A stretch of DNA of 64,000 bases from contig CALLKX010000008.1 in the NCBI GenBank assembly GCA_938083085.1, forward strand, positions 35,685 through 99,684, written 5' to 3'. Both the position numbers and the translations under genes were made by a program. Numbering within the stretch: the stretch's first letter is position 1; every line of letters begins with the position of its first letter. Shown here piece by piece: positions 28,574 through 37,491 of this stretch. The stretch comes from an uncultured bacterium. Lineage in GTDB: Bacteria > Planctomycetota > UBA1135 > GCA-002686595. Under the pieces are notes generated by a model. It was given only the letters and a program-made list of their open reading frames with translations. It was not told the DNA's origin and did no database searches.

Positions 28574-29887
28574 TCAGGCGTACACGCCTCGGGCGGACTC
28601 GGCCTCCGACACGCGGCGGACGGCCATGATGTGGGTGGCCGCTCGGAGGGTGCAGTCGAACTCGTCCTGGATCTCCCGGACGCCGTCCCACGCCTCGCGC
28701 ATGTAGCGGCGCAGGCGGGCGGCGACGACCTCCTCCATCCAGGCGTAGCCCGTCCGGTTCTGGATCCACTCGAAGTAGGCGAGGACCGCGCCGCCGCCGT
28801 TGGCGAGGATGTCCGGTACGACAGGGATCTCCCGTCGGATCAGGATCTTGTCCGCGCGGGGGCTGACGGGGCCGTGGGCTCCCTCGAGGATCATCCGCGC
28901 CTGGATGAACTCGGCGTTGCGAGAGTGGACCGCCATTGAGATGGCGCACGGGGCGAGGACGTCGCAGGGGAGTCGAAGGAACTCCTCCTCCGTGACCACC
29001 GTGGCGGTGCCGGTCGCCTCATCGGGGAGCCGGCCGTGGGCGAAGCGGTGCTTGAGGAGCTCCGGGACGTCTAGCCCGTTGGGATCGTGCAGGGCGATGT
29101 GGACGTCGGAGAGTCCCACGACCTTGTGCCCCTCCTCATGGAGGATACGAGCCAGGTTACCGCCCACCACGCCCGCGCCCTGGATGACGACAGAGAGGCC
29201 GCCGACCGGGCCGAGCCCGAAGTGGGCGGAGGCGAGGCGCAGGATCACGTGGAGTCCCCGGGCCACTGCGTCCTCCTGATTGGCGCTGCCGCCCATCTCG
29301 AGCGGCTTGCCGGTCACCGCCGAATTCGCGGCGCCGTCGGTGTGACCCGCCAGGGTGTCGAGGGCCCAGGCCATGAGGTCCGCATCGTCGGCGAACTCCG
29401 GGGTGAGCACGTCCCGGTCAGGCCCGATGGTCCCGATCAGGTTGGCGGTCCAGCGGCGGACCGCGCGCTCGAGCTCGGTGTGGCTGAGCTTGCTGCGGTC
29501 GGCGACGATCCCGCCAGCAGCGCCGCCGAACGGGATGCCGAGCAGCGCACACTTCCAGGTCATCCAGGCCGCGAGGGCGCGCAGCTCGGTGAGCTTCAGG
29601 TTGCCGTCGACGCGGAGGGGGCCGTGGAAGGGGCCGAGGCCTGCGTTGTGCTGGATCCGGTAGCCGTCGAAGAGCTGGATCGAGCCGTCGTCCATCTGGA
29701 CGGGTACCGACACCGCGATCTCGCGGTCGGACTTGCGGAGGATCTTGTACTCCTGCTCGTCAAGGCCGATGCGGCGAGCGGCCTCGTCGAAGTTGGCCAT
29801 CATCGTCCGGAAAGGGGTCTCCTCATCGAGCTGGGGCGTGCTCGGGAACCCTCCTTCATGGAGCTCGACGTCGTGCTCGGGTGCCAT
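28574..29887 (-). CDS. Glu/Leu/Phe/Val dehydrogenase paralogue lacking the catalytic lysine
   Basis: This 437-aa member of the glutamate dehydrogenase superfamily keeps the dimerisation domain and the NAD(P) domain (VVIQGAGVVGGNLARIL). Two of three active-site lysines are replaced, however. The KGG lysine is H88 (GPFHGPLR), and the catalytic lysine of GGGKGG is A124 (GGAAGG). K112 (MTWKC) and the Asp of GPDRDV are kept. The neighbouring paralogue has all three lysines, so this copy is probably not an active dehydrogenase and may be regulatory or have a new activity. It starts seven bases after the stop of the active copy and is probably cotranscribed and translationally coupled. Confidence 0.88.
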   Translation of the reverse strand: MAPEHDVELHEGGFPSTPQLDEETPFRTMMANFDEAARRIGLDEQEYKILRKSDREIAVSVPVQMDDGSIQLFDGYRIQHNAGLGPFHGPLRVDGNLKLTELRALAAWMTWKCALLGIPFGGAAGGIVADRSKLSHTELERAVRRWTANLIGTIGPDRDVLTPEFADDADLMAWALDTLAGHTDGAANSAVTGKPLEMGGSANQEDAVARGLHVILRLASAHFGLGPVGGLSVVIQGAGVVGGNLARILHEEGHKVVGLSDVHIALHDPNGLDVPELLKHRFAHGRLPDEATGTATVVTEEEFLRLPCDVLAPCAISMAVHSRNAEFIQARMILEGAHGPVSPRADKILIRREIPVVPDILANGGGAVLAYFEWIQNRTGYAWMEEVVAARLRRYMREAWDGVREIQDEFDCTLRAATHIMAVRRVSEAESARGVYA

Positions 29888-29894
29888 GGCGTGA

Positions 29895-31181
<1,287 letters not shown>

Positions 31182-31417
31182 GGACGCAGGCGGATCGGAG
31201 GACGCTTGGCGGCTCACGACCCTTTGATGGGGAGAGGTCCTGATCGGAAGGGGATCAGCCAGCGGCACGGCCATCGATGATGGTGGAAGTGCCAGGGGCT
31301 CAACGCCATTCGAGCGATCGGGCTCCACCCGTGGAACCCTATACCGAAGAAATTGAATGGCCCTCGATATGGGAGTTCCGGTTGACGGGCCGAGCACTCC
31401 CCGGATCCGATGCTCCT

Positions 31418-32278
31418 ATGGCCCCTCGTCCCGACCCCGTTCACCTCGCCAGCGACCTCCGGGTCGCCGATGCCGGCGGCGATCTGGACCCCCCCGCCGC
31501 CGGGGGCTGGTCCCGGGCGGAGCTCGTCTCCATCTTGGGGGCGGAGCCGGCGGAGACCTGGCGGTCTGTCCCGGGCCGGGTCACCTTCCCTTGGCCCCAG
31601 GGCGTAGCCCCCGCGTCCTCGGTCTCGCGGGTCGTGGTCAAGCGCTTCGACCGGGGCACCGGCTGGCGCTCTCGGCTCGCCAAGGACCCCGCGCAGTGCG
31701 AGTTCCGTGCCCTCCATGGCCTCCGGGGGCTTGGGATCCCCGTGCCTGCGCCGGTCCTCCACGCCTGGAGCCCCGCGCTCGGGCGCTCCATCGTCATCAT
31801 GGGGGAGGTGCCCCACCGCCGATCCCTGCGCCAGGCGATCGCCGCGGATCCGGACCCTGTCGCCAGAGCGAAGGCGGAGGCGCTCCAGCTGGCCGAGCTG
31901 GCCGCGCGGCTGCACGGTGCCGGGTGGTACCACCGCGACCTCTACCTCCAGCACGTGGTCGAGCATGAGGACGACGGCTCGCTCGTTCTGCTGGACCTCG
32001 GCAGGGCTCGTTGGGAGCGGAGCCCAAGGGTGCGTTGGTTCCAGAAGGACCTCTCGGCGCTCCACGTTTCTGGCGGCGTGGAGTACCGGGAGGCGCTGCT
32101 GGAGGCGCTGCTGGGCGAGTATTTTCGCCTGCGGCGGCTGCCGGACGCCGACCTTGCGGGCTGGAAGCGTGCCATCAGGCGCCGCTCGGCGCGGGTCCTC
32201 GCCCGAAGGCCCCGCCATGTGGATCCGGGGACCAGGGAGGGGCCGGCCGCTCCACAGGGGGGGCCGCCCCTCCGCTAG
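31418..32278 (+). CDS. Lipopolysaccharide kinase, WaaP/KdkA (InaA) family
   Basis: The 286-aa protein-kinase-like enzyme probably phosphorylates heptose or KDO of the LPS core on the cytoplasmic side. The kinase signs are VVVKRFDRG (ATP-binding Lys), GWYHRDLYLQHVV (HRD catalytic loop, with the WaaP-type LYLQH in place of KPxN), LLDLGRARW (DFG equivalent) and WFQKDLSALHVS, a block typical of WaaP/InaA. I chose ATG 31418. The frame is open from 31277, but that stretch is AT-richer, lies in the divergent promoter region with gdhA and has no similarity. A role in core phosphorylation fits the hldE and kdsA genes in the window. Confidence 0.82.
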   Translation: MAPRPDPVHLASDLRVADAGGDLDPPAAGGWSRAELVSILGAEPAETWRSVPGRVTFPWPQGVAPASSVSRVVVKRFDRGTGWRSRLAKDPAQCEFRALHGLRGLGIPVPAPVLHAWSPALGRSIVIMGEVPHRRSLRQAIAADPDPVARAKAEALQLAELAARLHGAGWYHRDLYLQHVVEHEDDGSLVLLDLGRARWERSPRVRWFQKDLSALHVSGGVEYREALLEALLGEYFRLRRLPDADLAGWKRAIRRRSARVLARRPRHVDPGTREGPAAPQGGPPLR

Positions 32279-32410
32279 GTCGCGGAGGCTGCTCAGCGGA
32301 CGGCAGCCCGCTCATCGAGACCAGGGGGCTCAGCCCGAGCGGCCGAACCGCCCAGCCCGCTCATCGCTCGGGTTCACCGCGTAGCCTCGACGGGTGGGCC
32401 TCCTCGACAG

Positions 32411-32475
32411 GCTGACTGGGCCGGCTCACTGGGTTGGCCGACTGGGCCGGCCGACTGGGCCGGCTCACTGGGCGG
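32411..32475. repeat. 13-bp tandem repeat, five copies, overlapping the DUF1080 gene 3' end
   Basis: Five 13-bp units (gctgactgggccg, gctcactgggttg, gccgactgggccg twice, gctcactgggcgg) occur in a row. The stop codon of the minus-strand DUF1080 gene (complement of 32465-32467) lies inside the last unit, so the array runs from the stop codon outwards. Confidence 0.85.
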
Positions 32476-33259
32476 GCTCAAGGGGGCGGACCCAGATGTT
32501 CCGGAACGCGATCGGGTTGCCGTGGTCCTGGAGTTGGATCCTTCCGGTCGGCCCGTGCGCGGAGTACTTGGCGAGGGCCCGGTGCCCGGTGGCGCCGTCC
32601 ATGGCCCTTCCGTGGTGAACGCAGAGGCCGTTGTGGAACACGGTGGCCATGGCCGGAGACTCCAGCTCACCGGAGTCGGTGAAGCGGGGGGCCCTGAAGC
32701 AGATGTCATAGGTCTGCCACTCGCCGGCAGGGCGGCAGGCGTTGACCATGGGGGGCTCTTGTCCATACAGGGCGGCGGTCATCCCGTCGGGGTAGGTCTG
32801 GTTCTCGAAGCAGTCGAGGACCTGTACCTCGTAGCGCTCGAAGAAGAAGACCCCGGAGTTGCCGCGGCCCTGACCACCGGGGCCCTTGGCGTCGCCGTAG
32901 GTCGGGGCCTTCCATTCGAGGTGCAGCTGGCAGTCCCCGAACTCTCCCTTGGAGCGGACCGCCCCCTTGCCGTTGATGACCATCGCGCCGTCCTCGAGCT
33001 TCCAGGGGCCTCCGGTCCAGCCGTCGGTCGAGGTCCCGTCAAAGAGGATGACCGCGTCGCTGGGCGCCGTGGACGCGATCCCTGCGGCCCCGGGGGTCAC
33101 GACCTTCGGCTGCGGGCGGAGGCCGTCGTGGACGTGCCACTTCGTGCCGGGCAGGACGGGGGTGTCCTGGTAGCCGAGCAGGTCGTCTTGGCTCTGGATG
33201 GCGAAGAAGGTCGTCGCCGAGGCGAAGAGAGCCGTGAGGGCCTTTGAGCAGTGCAGCAT
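32465..33259 (-). CDS. Secreted DUF1080 (3-keto-disaccharide hydrolase-like) protein
   Basis: The 264-aa protein starts at ATG 33259 with a signal peptide (LTALFASATTFFAIQS), so it is exported. The body is a concanavalin-like beta-sandwich of the DUF1080 family, recognised by ILFDGTSTDGWTGG, KGEFGDCQLHLEW, GRGNSGVFFFERYEVQVLDC and IQLQDHGNPIAFRNIWVRPL. Some family members hydrolyse 3-keto-glucosides, and the family is greatly expanded in planctomycetes. The frame continues upstream to 33397 across the divergent gap with the enoyl-CoA hydratase gene and is not credible there. Confidence 0.88.
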   Translation of the reverse strand: MLHCSKALTALFASATTFFAIQSQDDLLGYQDTPVLPGTKWHVHDGLRPQPKVVTPGAAGIASTAPSDAVILFDGTSTDGWTGGPWKLEDGAMVINGKGAVRSKGEFGDCQLHLEWKAPTYGDAKGPGGQGRGNSGVFFFERYEVQVLDCFENQTYPDGMTAALYGQEPPMVNACRPAGEWQTYDICFRAPRFTDSGELESPAMATVFHNGLCVHHGRAMDGATGHRALAKYSAHGPTGRIQLQDHGNPIAFRNIWVRPLEPAQ

Positions 33260-33395
33260 GGGAAGGGGAGGCTTGGGCGTGGTGAATCCTGGGGGAGTGA
33301 ACCGCAGGCGGAATGGGTCTGGCCTATCCTCTGCAACGCGCCCGCTTCCGCAAGGCGCAGCTTCCAAGGACTCCCGCGACGCCACACGACCACCC

Positions 33396-34250
33396 ATGAC
33401 TCAGGCAAGCTCCCACGCCCCCTCTTCCGCGGGCTCCGTGGCGGATCAGTTCCCCAGCGACGTCCCCGTCGAGCCCGGGCTGGTGTCCATGACCCGGGAG
33501 GGCGACCTCGTCCGCCTCTGCCTCGAGCGCCCCGAGGTCATGAACTGTCTGTCGTTCCCGACGCTCCGCCGCTTCCGGACGCTCCTCGAGGAGCTCCGCG
33601 GGGACCTCTCGATCCGCTGCATCCTGATCACCGGAGCGGGGGAGCGGGCCTTCTGCGCGGGGGCTGACCTGAAGGAGCGCAAGACGATGCCAGCGGAGCG
33701 GGTGCCGGACTTCGTGCGCAACATCCGCGGGCTCATGGACGACGTGGCGTCCATGCCGCAGCCGACCGTGGCGGTGGTTCAGGGGTTCGCCTTCGGGGGC
33801 GGGACGGAGCTCATGCTGGCCTGCGATCTGCGCGTGGCGGCCGAGGAGGCCATGTTCGGCCTGACGGAGACGACGCTGGCCATCATCCCCGGTGCAGGCG
33901 GGACCCAGCGCCTCCCCCGGCTCATCGGTGCCAGTCGGGCGAAGGACCTGATCCTCACCGGCCGCAAGATCGGGGCTGCGGAGGCCGAGCAGATCGGGCT
34001 GGTGAACCGGGTCGCGCCCCGCGCGTCCCTGGACGAGGCCGCCCGGGAGCTCGCCGCGACGATCGCCGCGAACGGTCCCGTGGCGGTCCGTGCCGCCAAG
34101 GAGGCCATCGACGTCGGGACGGAGGCGCCGATCGGCGAAGGGCTCGAGATCGAAGCTCGCTGCTACAAGAAGGTCCTCCCGACCACCGATCGCCTCGAGG
34201 CGCTCGCCGCCTTCGCTGAGAAGCGCAAGCCGCAGTACAAGGGGTCCTGA
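33396..34250 (+). CDS. Enoyl-CoA hydratase family protein, methylglutaconyl-CoA hydratase (AUH)-like
   Basis: The 284-aa crotonase-fold enzyme has the oxyanion-hole segments AFCAGADLKER and GFAFGGGTELMLACDLR. It keeps both catalytic glutamates (GGGTE and LTETTLAIIPGAGGTQ). The stretch ETTLAIIPGAGGTQRLPR matches the AUH/leucine-degradation branch better than short-chain enoyl-CoA hydratase. It likely hydrates a 2-enoyl-CoA in branched-chain amino acid or fatty acid breakdown, in line with pccB elsewhere in the window. The start is ATG 33396; the frame upstream to 33198 is antisense to the DUF1080 gene. Confidence 0.88.
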   Translation: MTQASSHAPSSAGSVADQFPSDVPVEPGLVSMTREGDLVRLCLERPEVMNCLSFPTLRRFRTLLEELRGDLSIRCILITGAGERAFCAGADLKERKTMPAERVPDFVRNIRGLMDDVASMPQPTVAVVQGFAFGGGTELMLACDLRVAAEEAMFGLTETTLAIIPGAGGTQRLPRLIGASRAKDLILTGRKIGAAEAEQIGLVNRVAPRASLDEAARELAATIAANGPVAVRAAKEAIDVGTEAPIGEGLEIEARCYKKVLPTTDRLEALAAFAEKRKPQYKGS

Positions 34251-34328
34251 GCGCGGGCCGCCTCCCCCGCGCCCTACCCCGTTTGGCGCGCCTCCGGCAA
34301 GGGTTCGGAGGGCGCCGTGAAGCGGGCG

Positions 34329-34403
34329 GCGTCGAACCAGGCAGCGTCGAACCACGCAGCGTCGAACCACACAGCGTCGAACCACGAAGCGTCGAACCAC
34401 GCG
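34329..34403. repeat. 15-bp tandem repeat, five copies
   Basis: The unit gcgtcgaaccacgca occurs five times with one or two changes per copy. The complement reads tgcgtggttcgacgc, which resembles the unit of the 17-bp array 155 bases downstream. Confidence 0.9.
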
Positions 34404-34557
34404 GCAGGTCGGTTCCGCGCCAATGCGAGCAGGGCTCGGTCACGTGGGGCAGCGGTCGGCGCGGCCTTGGAGCTTGGCAGGGAGCCCGCCCGGAACCCCT
34501 GGCCTAGCGGGGCTAGCAGGGCCGCGAGGATGTCGACGCTGGAGACGAGTCGACCCG

Positions 34558-34676
34558 GCGGTGGAGTCGATGCTGCGGTGTGGTTGACGCTGCCGTGGGT
34601 TCCGCGCGGCAGTGTGTTTCGCGCTGCAGTGTGTTTCGAACTGCAGTGGGTTTGACGCCGCAGTGGGTTTGACGCC
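34558..34676. repeat. 17-bp tandem repeat, seven copies
   Basis: The degenerate unit is gcagtgggtttgacgcc. The last two copies are identical and the first ones most diverged. The core is the reverse complement of the 15-bp array core at 34329-34403, so the two arrays could fold on each other. Confidence 0.85.
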
Positions 34677-34745
34677 GCAGCGGAGGCGACTGTCAGGGGG
34701 GGGGCCCGGAGCGGAGCGGGTCCTTGCGGATCCTGCTTGGACCGA

Positions 34746-35231
34746 TCAGGTGGGGTCCGCTGGAGCAGGAGAACCGGGCTCATCCCCGTCCCACTCCTTC
34801 ATCCTGTCCTGGTACCAGTCCTCCGTGGCCCGCGCGATGGCGTCCACGCGGTCGGCCGTGTGCACCTCTCCGCCCTCCCGTGAGCCAGGGCAGGCGGCGT
34901 TCACCTCCTCGGTCCATACCTTGCGGTCGAGGTTGATGTCCCAGAACGGCCAGGTGCGGCACTGAACGGGCCGGACCTCGTAGACGGTGCAGCGGCCCGC
35001 GTCGTCGAGAAACTGACACTGGTCGAGGCCGGGGAGCAGGGTGATCCAACCGTCCTCGACTTTCACCTGGGTGCGGACGAATTCCACCGGGTCCATTTCC
35101 AGGTGGCGAGCCATGGCCGTCACCTCTTCCTCTCGCAAGTAGACGTGGCTGTACTCGCCTCGACTCTTGCAGCAGTTCCCGCACGCGGTGCAGGAGAACG
35201 GGAGGCCCTCTTCGTACCAGCGCTCGCTCAT
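34746..35231 (-). CDS. YkgJ-family cysteine cluster protein
   Basis: The 161-aa protein has the family's Cys pattern CTACGNCC (residues 14-21) and a second group in CQFLDDAGRCTVYEVRPVQC. These eight-cysteine-type sites bind zinc or an Fe-S cluster, and the biochemical role is not established. The C-terminus is acidic and Pro-rich. The start is ATG 35231. It is divergent from the FHA-type activator across a 194-bp, relatively AT-rich interval. Confidence 0.88.
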   Translation of the reverse strand: MSERWYEEGLPFSCTACGNCCKSRGEYSHVYLREEEVTAMARHLEMDPVEFVRTQVKVEDGWITLLPGLDQCQFLDDAGRCTVYEVRPVQCRTWPFWDINLDRKVWTEEVNAACPGSREGGEVHTADRVDAIARATEDWYQDRMKEWDGDEPGSPAPADPT

Positions 35232-35425
35232 TTGAGAGACTCTAGGTGGCGGCTTTTAGGCGCGCAAGTGTTTGTTGTAGATGGCTTTAGGGTATGGTGT
35301 CGAGGGTCGGTGTGCGATTTCCGAACGTGAAGTTGGAGACCTGGTCGGGCGTGTGCGGTATCGCTCTCGGAGGCGCTGCCCTTCGGCCCCAGACCCTGCC
35401 TCCCCGCCAGCGCCCCTGCCCAGGT

Positions 35426-37468
35426 ATGAACATGCGATTGACTGTCATCGAAGACGGCGTCCGCGCGGAGCTCGCGCTGGACAAGCCTGCCCTGACCGTG
35501 GGGCGATCTGTCGACAACGACATTCAGCTGAAGAGCTCCCGGGTCTCTCGGCACCACACCCGCATCGAGCTGATCGAGGGTGCCCCCTGGATCGTCGATC
35601 TTGGCTCTGCGAACGGGACGCTCGTGAACGGCGAGCGCGTGGAGCGGCAACAGGTCGGGCTGGGCGACCGGATCTGTGTGGGGGGAGTGGACCTGATCCT
35701 GGAGCCCGATGAGAGCGGGGTTGGGACTTCGGGGAGCGGCGGATCCGAGACCCTGACGGGGGGCGGCGGGCGCGACCGGGAGACTCTCCGGGCCTTCGCG
35801 AGCATCACCCGAGAGCTCACCAGTGAGGTCGAGCTCCCCCGGCTCCTGCGGCTCATCGTCGACTCGGCGGTGTCGCTGGTCGGAGCCGAGCGCGGCTTCG
35901 TGCTGCTCGAGGAGGACGCTCCGGGTGACGGGCCCCCCAAGGCGCCGCTGGACGTGAACCGCATGAGCGTCAGCATCGCCCGGAACTTCGATCAGTCGGA
36001 CATCGTGGTCCCGCGGTCGCGCCTCTCCATGGGGATCGCCGGACGCGCGATCTCTACCGGGCTCCCCGTGCTCTCGGTCAACGCGAGCGAGGACGATCGC
36101 TTCGACGGGATGGCCAGCGTGGAGCACCTCCGCCTGCGGTCGGTGATGTGCCTCCCGATCTTCCTGGACCGCGCCACGATCGGTGTGCTCTACGTGGACA
36201 ACCGGCTCCAGCGCGGCGCCTTCGGCGCGAATGACCTCGAGCTCATGGAGCTCTTCAGCGGCCAGGCGTCCTGCGCTCTGAAGAACGCGCGGCTCGTGGC
36301 CTCGCTCCGCGATCAGAACCGTCGCGTGGAGGCCTCGCGGCAGCAGATCGAGCGCCTGAACGAGCAGCTGGGGCGCAAGGTCCGAGACCAGGGGAACGAG
36401 CTGGCCGTGGTCCGAAAGGAGCTCGACCGGGAGCGGAGCCGGTACGACTACGGGCAGATGGTCGGGGCCTCGGATGCCATCACGGCCGTCTTTCAGACCC
36501 TCGATCGGGTCGTGGAGTCGGATCTCCCGGTGCTGATCCATGGGGAGAGCGGAACCGGCAAGGAGCTCATCGCCCGCGCCATCCACCGCAACGGGTGCAG
36601 GCGCGACAAGCCCTTCGTCACGGAGAACTGCGCGGCGCTGCCGGACACCCTGCTCGAATCGGAGCTGTTCGGGCATGCGCGGGGCGCCTTCACCGGCGCG
36701 TACCGCGCCAAGAAGGGACTCCTGGAGCAGGCCGACGGGGGGACGCTCTTCCTCGACGAGATCGGTGACATGAGCGCGGAGATGCAAAAGAAGCTCCTCC
36801 GCGTCCTTCAGGAGGGAGAGTTCCGCGTGCTCGGGTCGGACCGGACCGTCAAGGTCGACGTGCGCATCCTCACGGCGAGCCACCGGAACCTGGAGGAGAT
36901 GGTCCGGGAGGGGACCTTCCGGGAGGACCTGTTCTACCGGGTCGCCGTCCTGAGCGTGGACCTGCCGGCCCTCCGTGATCGTCGCGACGACATCCCGCTG
37001 CTCGCAGAGCACCTGCTGCTCCGAGCTGCGCGTGAGGCGGGCCGCGAGGTCCCCACCCTCCCGCACGACGTCGTCTCGGTGCTGTGCAGCCACGACTGGC
37101 CCGGGAACGTCCGCGAGCTGGAGAACGAGATGCGCCGGCTGCTGGTGGTCGCGGATGACCAGATCCGGGTGGAGCACCTGTCGAAGTCGGTGGTTGAGGG
37201 GTACGGGCGCCAATCAAGCCCCGCCGCCGCCGGCGCCATCCTGGAGTCGGGAGACATCCGCTCGGCGGTCGCCGACCTGGAGTGCCGCTCCATCGAGGCC
37301 GCCCTGGCTCAGGCGGGGGACAACAAGAGCAAGGCAGCTTCTGCGCTGGGGATCAGCCGCTTCGCCCTGCAGCGCAAGCTCGACAAGTACGGTATCGGCA
37401 AGACGCGTCGGCGCGGCGGCACCAAGGGCGCCAGCGGAGTCGACCAGACGGACGGCGACGACGCCTGA
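35426..37468 (+). CDS. FHA-GAF-AAA+-Fis sigma-54-dependent transcriptional activator
   Basis: The 680-aa protein has four parts. FHA domain, residues ~5-100: VGRSVDNDIQL, SRVSRHHTRI, DLGSANGTLVNG; it binds phosphothreonine. GAF domain, ~120-290. AAA+ sigma-54 interaction domain, ~340-570: Walker A GESGTGKE at 373-380, the GAFTGA sigma-54 contact loop at 420-425, Walker B TLFLDEIGD near 440. Fis-type helix-turn-helix, ~630-675: KAASALGISRFALQRKLDKY. The FHA input implies control by a Ser/Thr kinase, and one is encoded 23 bases downstream. Start ATG 35426, or 35432. The frame upstream to 35294 lies in the AT-rich promoter interval. Confidence 0.93.
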   Translation: MNMRLTVIEDGVRAELALDKPALTVGRSVDNDIQLKSSRVSRHHTRIELIEGAPWIVDLGSANGTLVNGERVERQQVGLGDRICVGGVDLILEPDESGVGTSGSGGSETLTGGGGRDRETLRAFASITRELTSEVELPRLLRLIVDSAVSLVGAERGFVLLEEDAPGDGPPKAPLDVNRMSVSIARNFDQSDIVVPRSRLSMGIAGRAISTGLPVLSVNASEDDRFDGMASVEHLRLRSVMCLPIFLDRATIGVLYVDNRLQRGAFGANDLELMELFSGQASCALKNARLVASLRDQNRRVEASRQQIERLNEQLGRKVRDQGNELAVVRKELDRERSRYDYGQMVGASDAITAVFQTLDRVVESDLPVLIHGESGTGKELIARAIHRNGCRRDKPFVTENCAALPDTLLESELFGHARGAFTGAYRAKKGLLEQADGGTLFLDEIGDMSAEMQKKLLRVLQEGEFRVLGSDRTVKVDVRILTASHRNLEEMVREGTFREDLFYRVAVLSVDLPALRDRRDDIPLLAEHLLLRAAREAGREVPTLPHDVVSVLCSHDWPGNVRELENEMRRLLVVADDQIRVEHLSKSVVEGYGRQSSPAAAGAILESGDIRSAVADLECRSIEAALAQAGDNKSKAASALGISRFALQRKLDKYGIGKTRRRGGTKGASGVDQTDGDDA

Positions 37469-37491
37469 GCCTGGCGCGCATCACGAACTCC

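Larger units (their letters stand above)
34251..34745. other. 495-bp gap made largely of two opposed tandem-repeat arrays
   Basis: This gap between the convergent hydratase and YkgJ genes contains a 15-bp array (34329-34403) and a 17-bp array (34558-34676). Their units are related as reverse complements (core gtggttcgacgc). All frames are open across the arrays because of the repeat periods, so open frames here are not evidence of a protein. Nothing else was recognised. Confidence 0.7.

Noticed and set aside
34274..34783. Minus-strand open frame encoding AWFDA-type pentapeptide repeats
   Set aside because: The repeats come from the 15-bp DNA array, whose period is a multiple of three, so every frame is open. 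The other frames give ASNHA and SVEPR repeats equally well. No ribosome binding site and no similarity outside the array.
35228..37213. 661-aa minus-strand open frame opposite the FHA activator
   Set aside because: Antisense shadow of a well-supported AAA+ activator gene.
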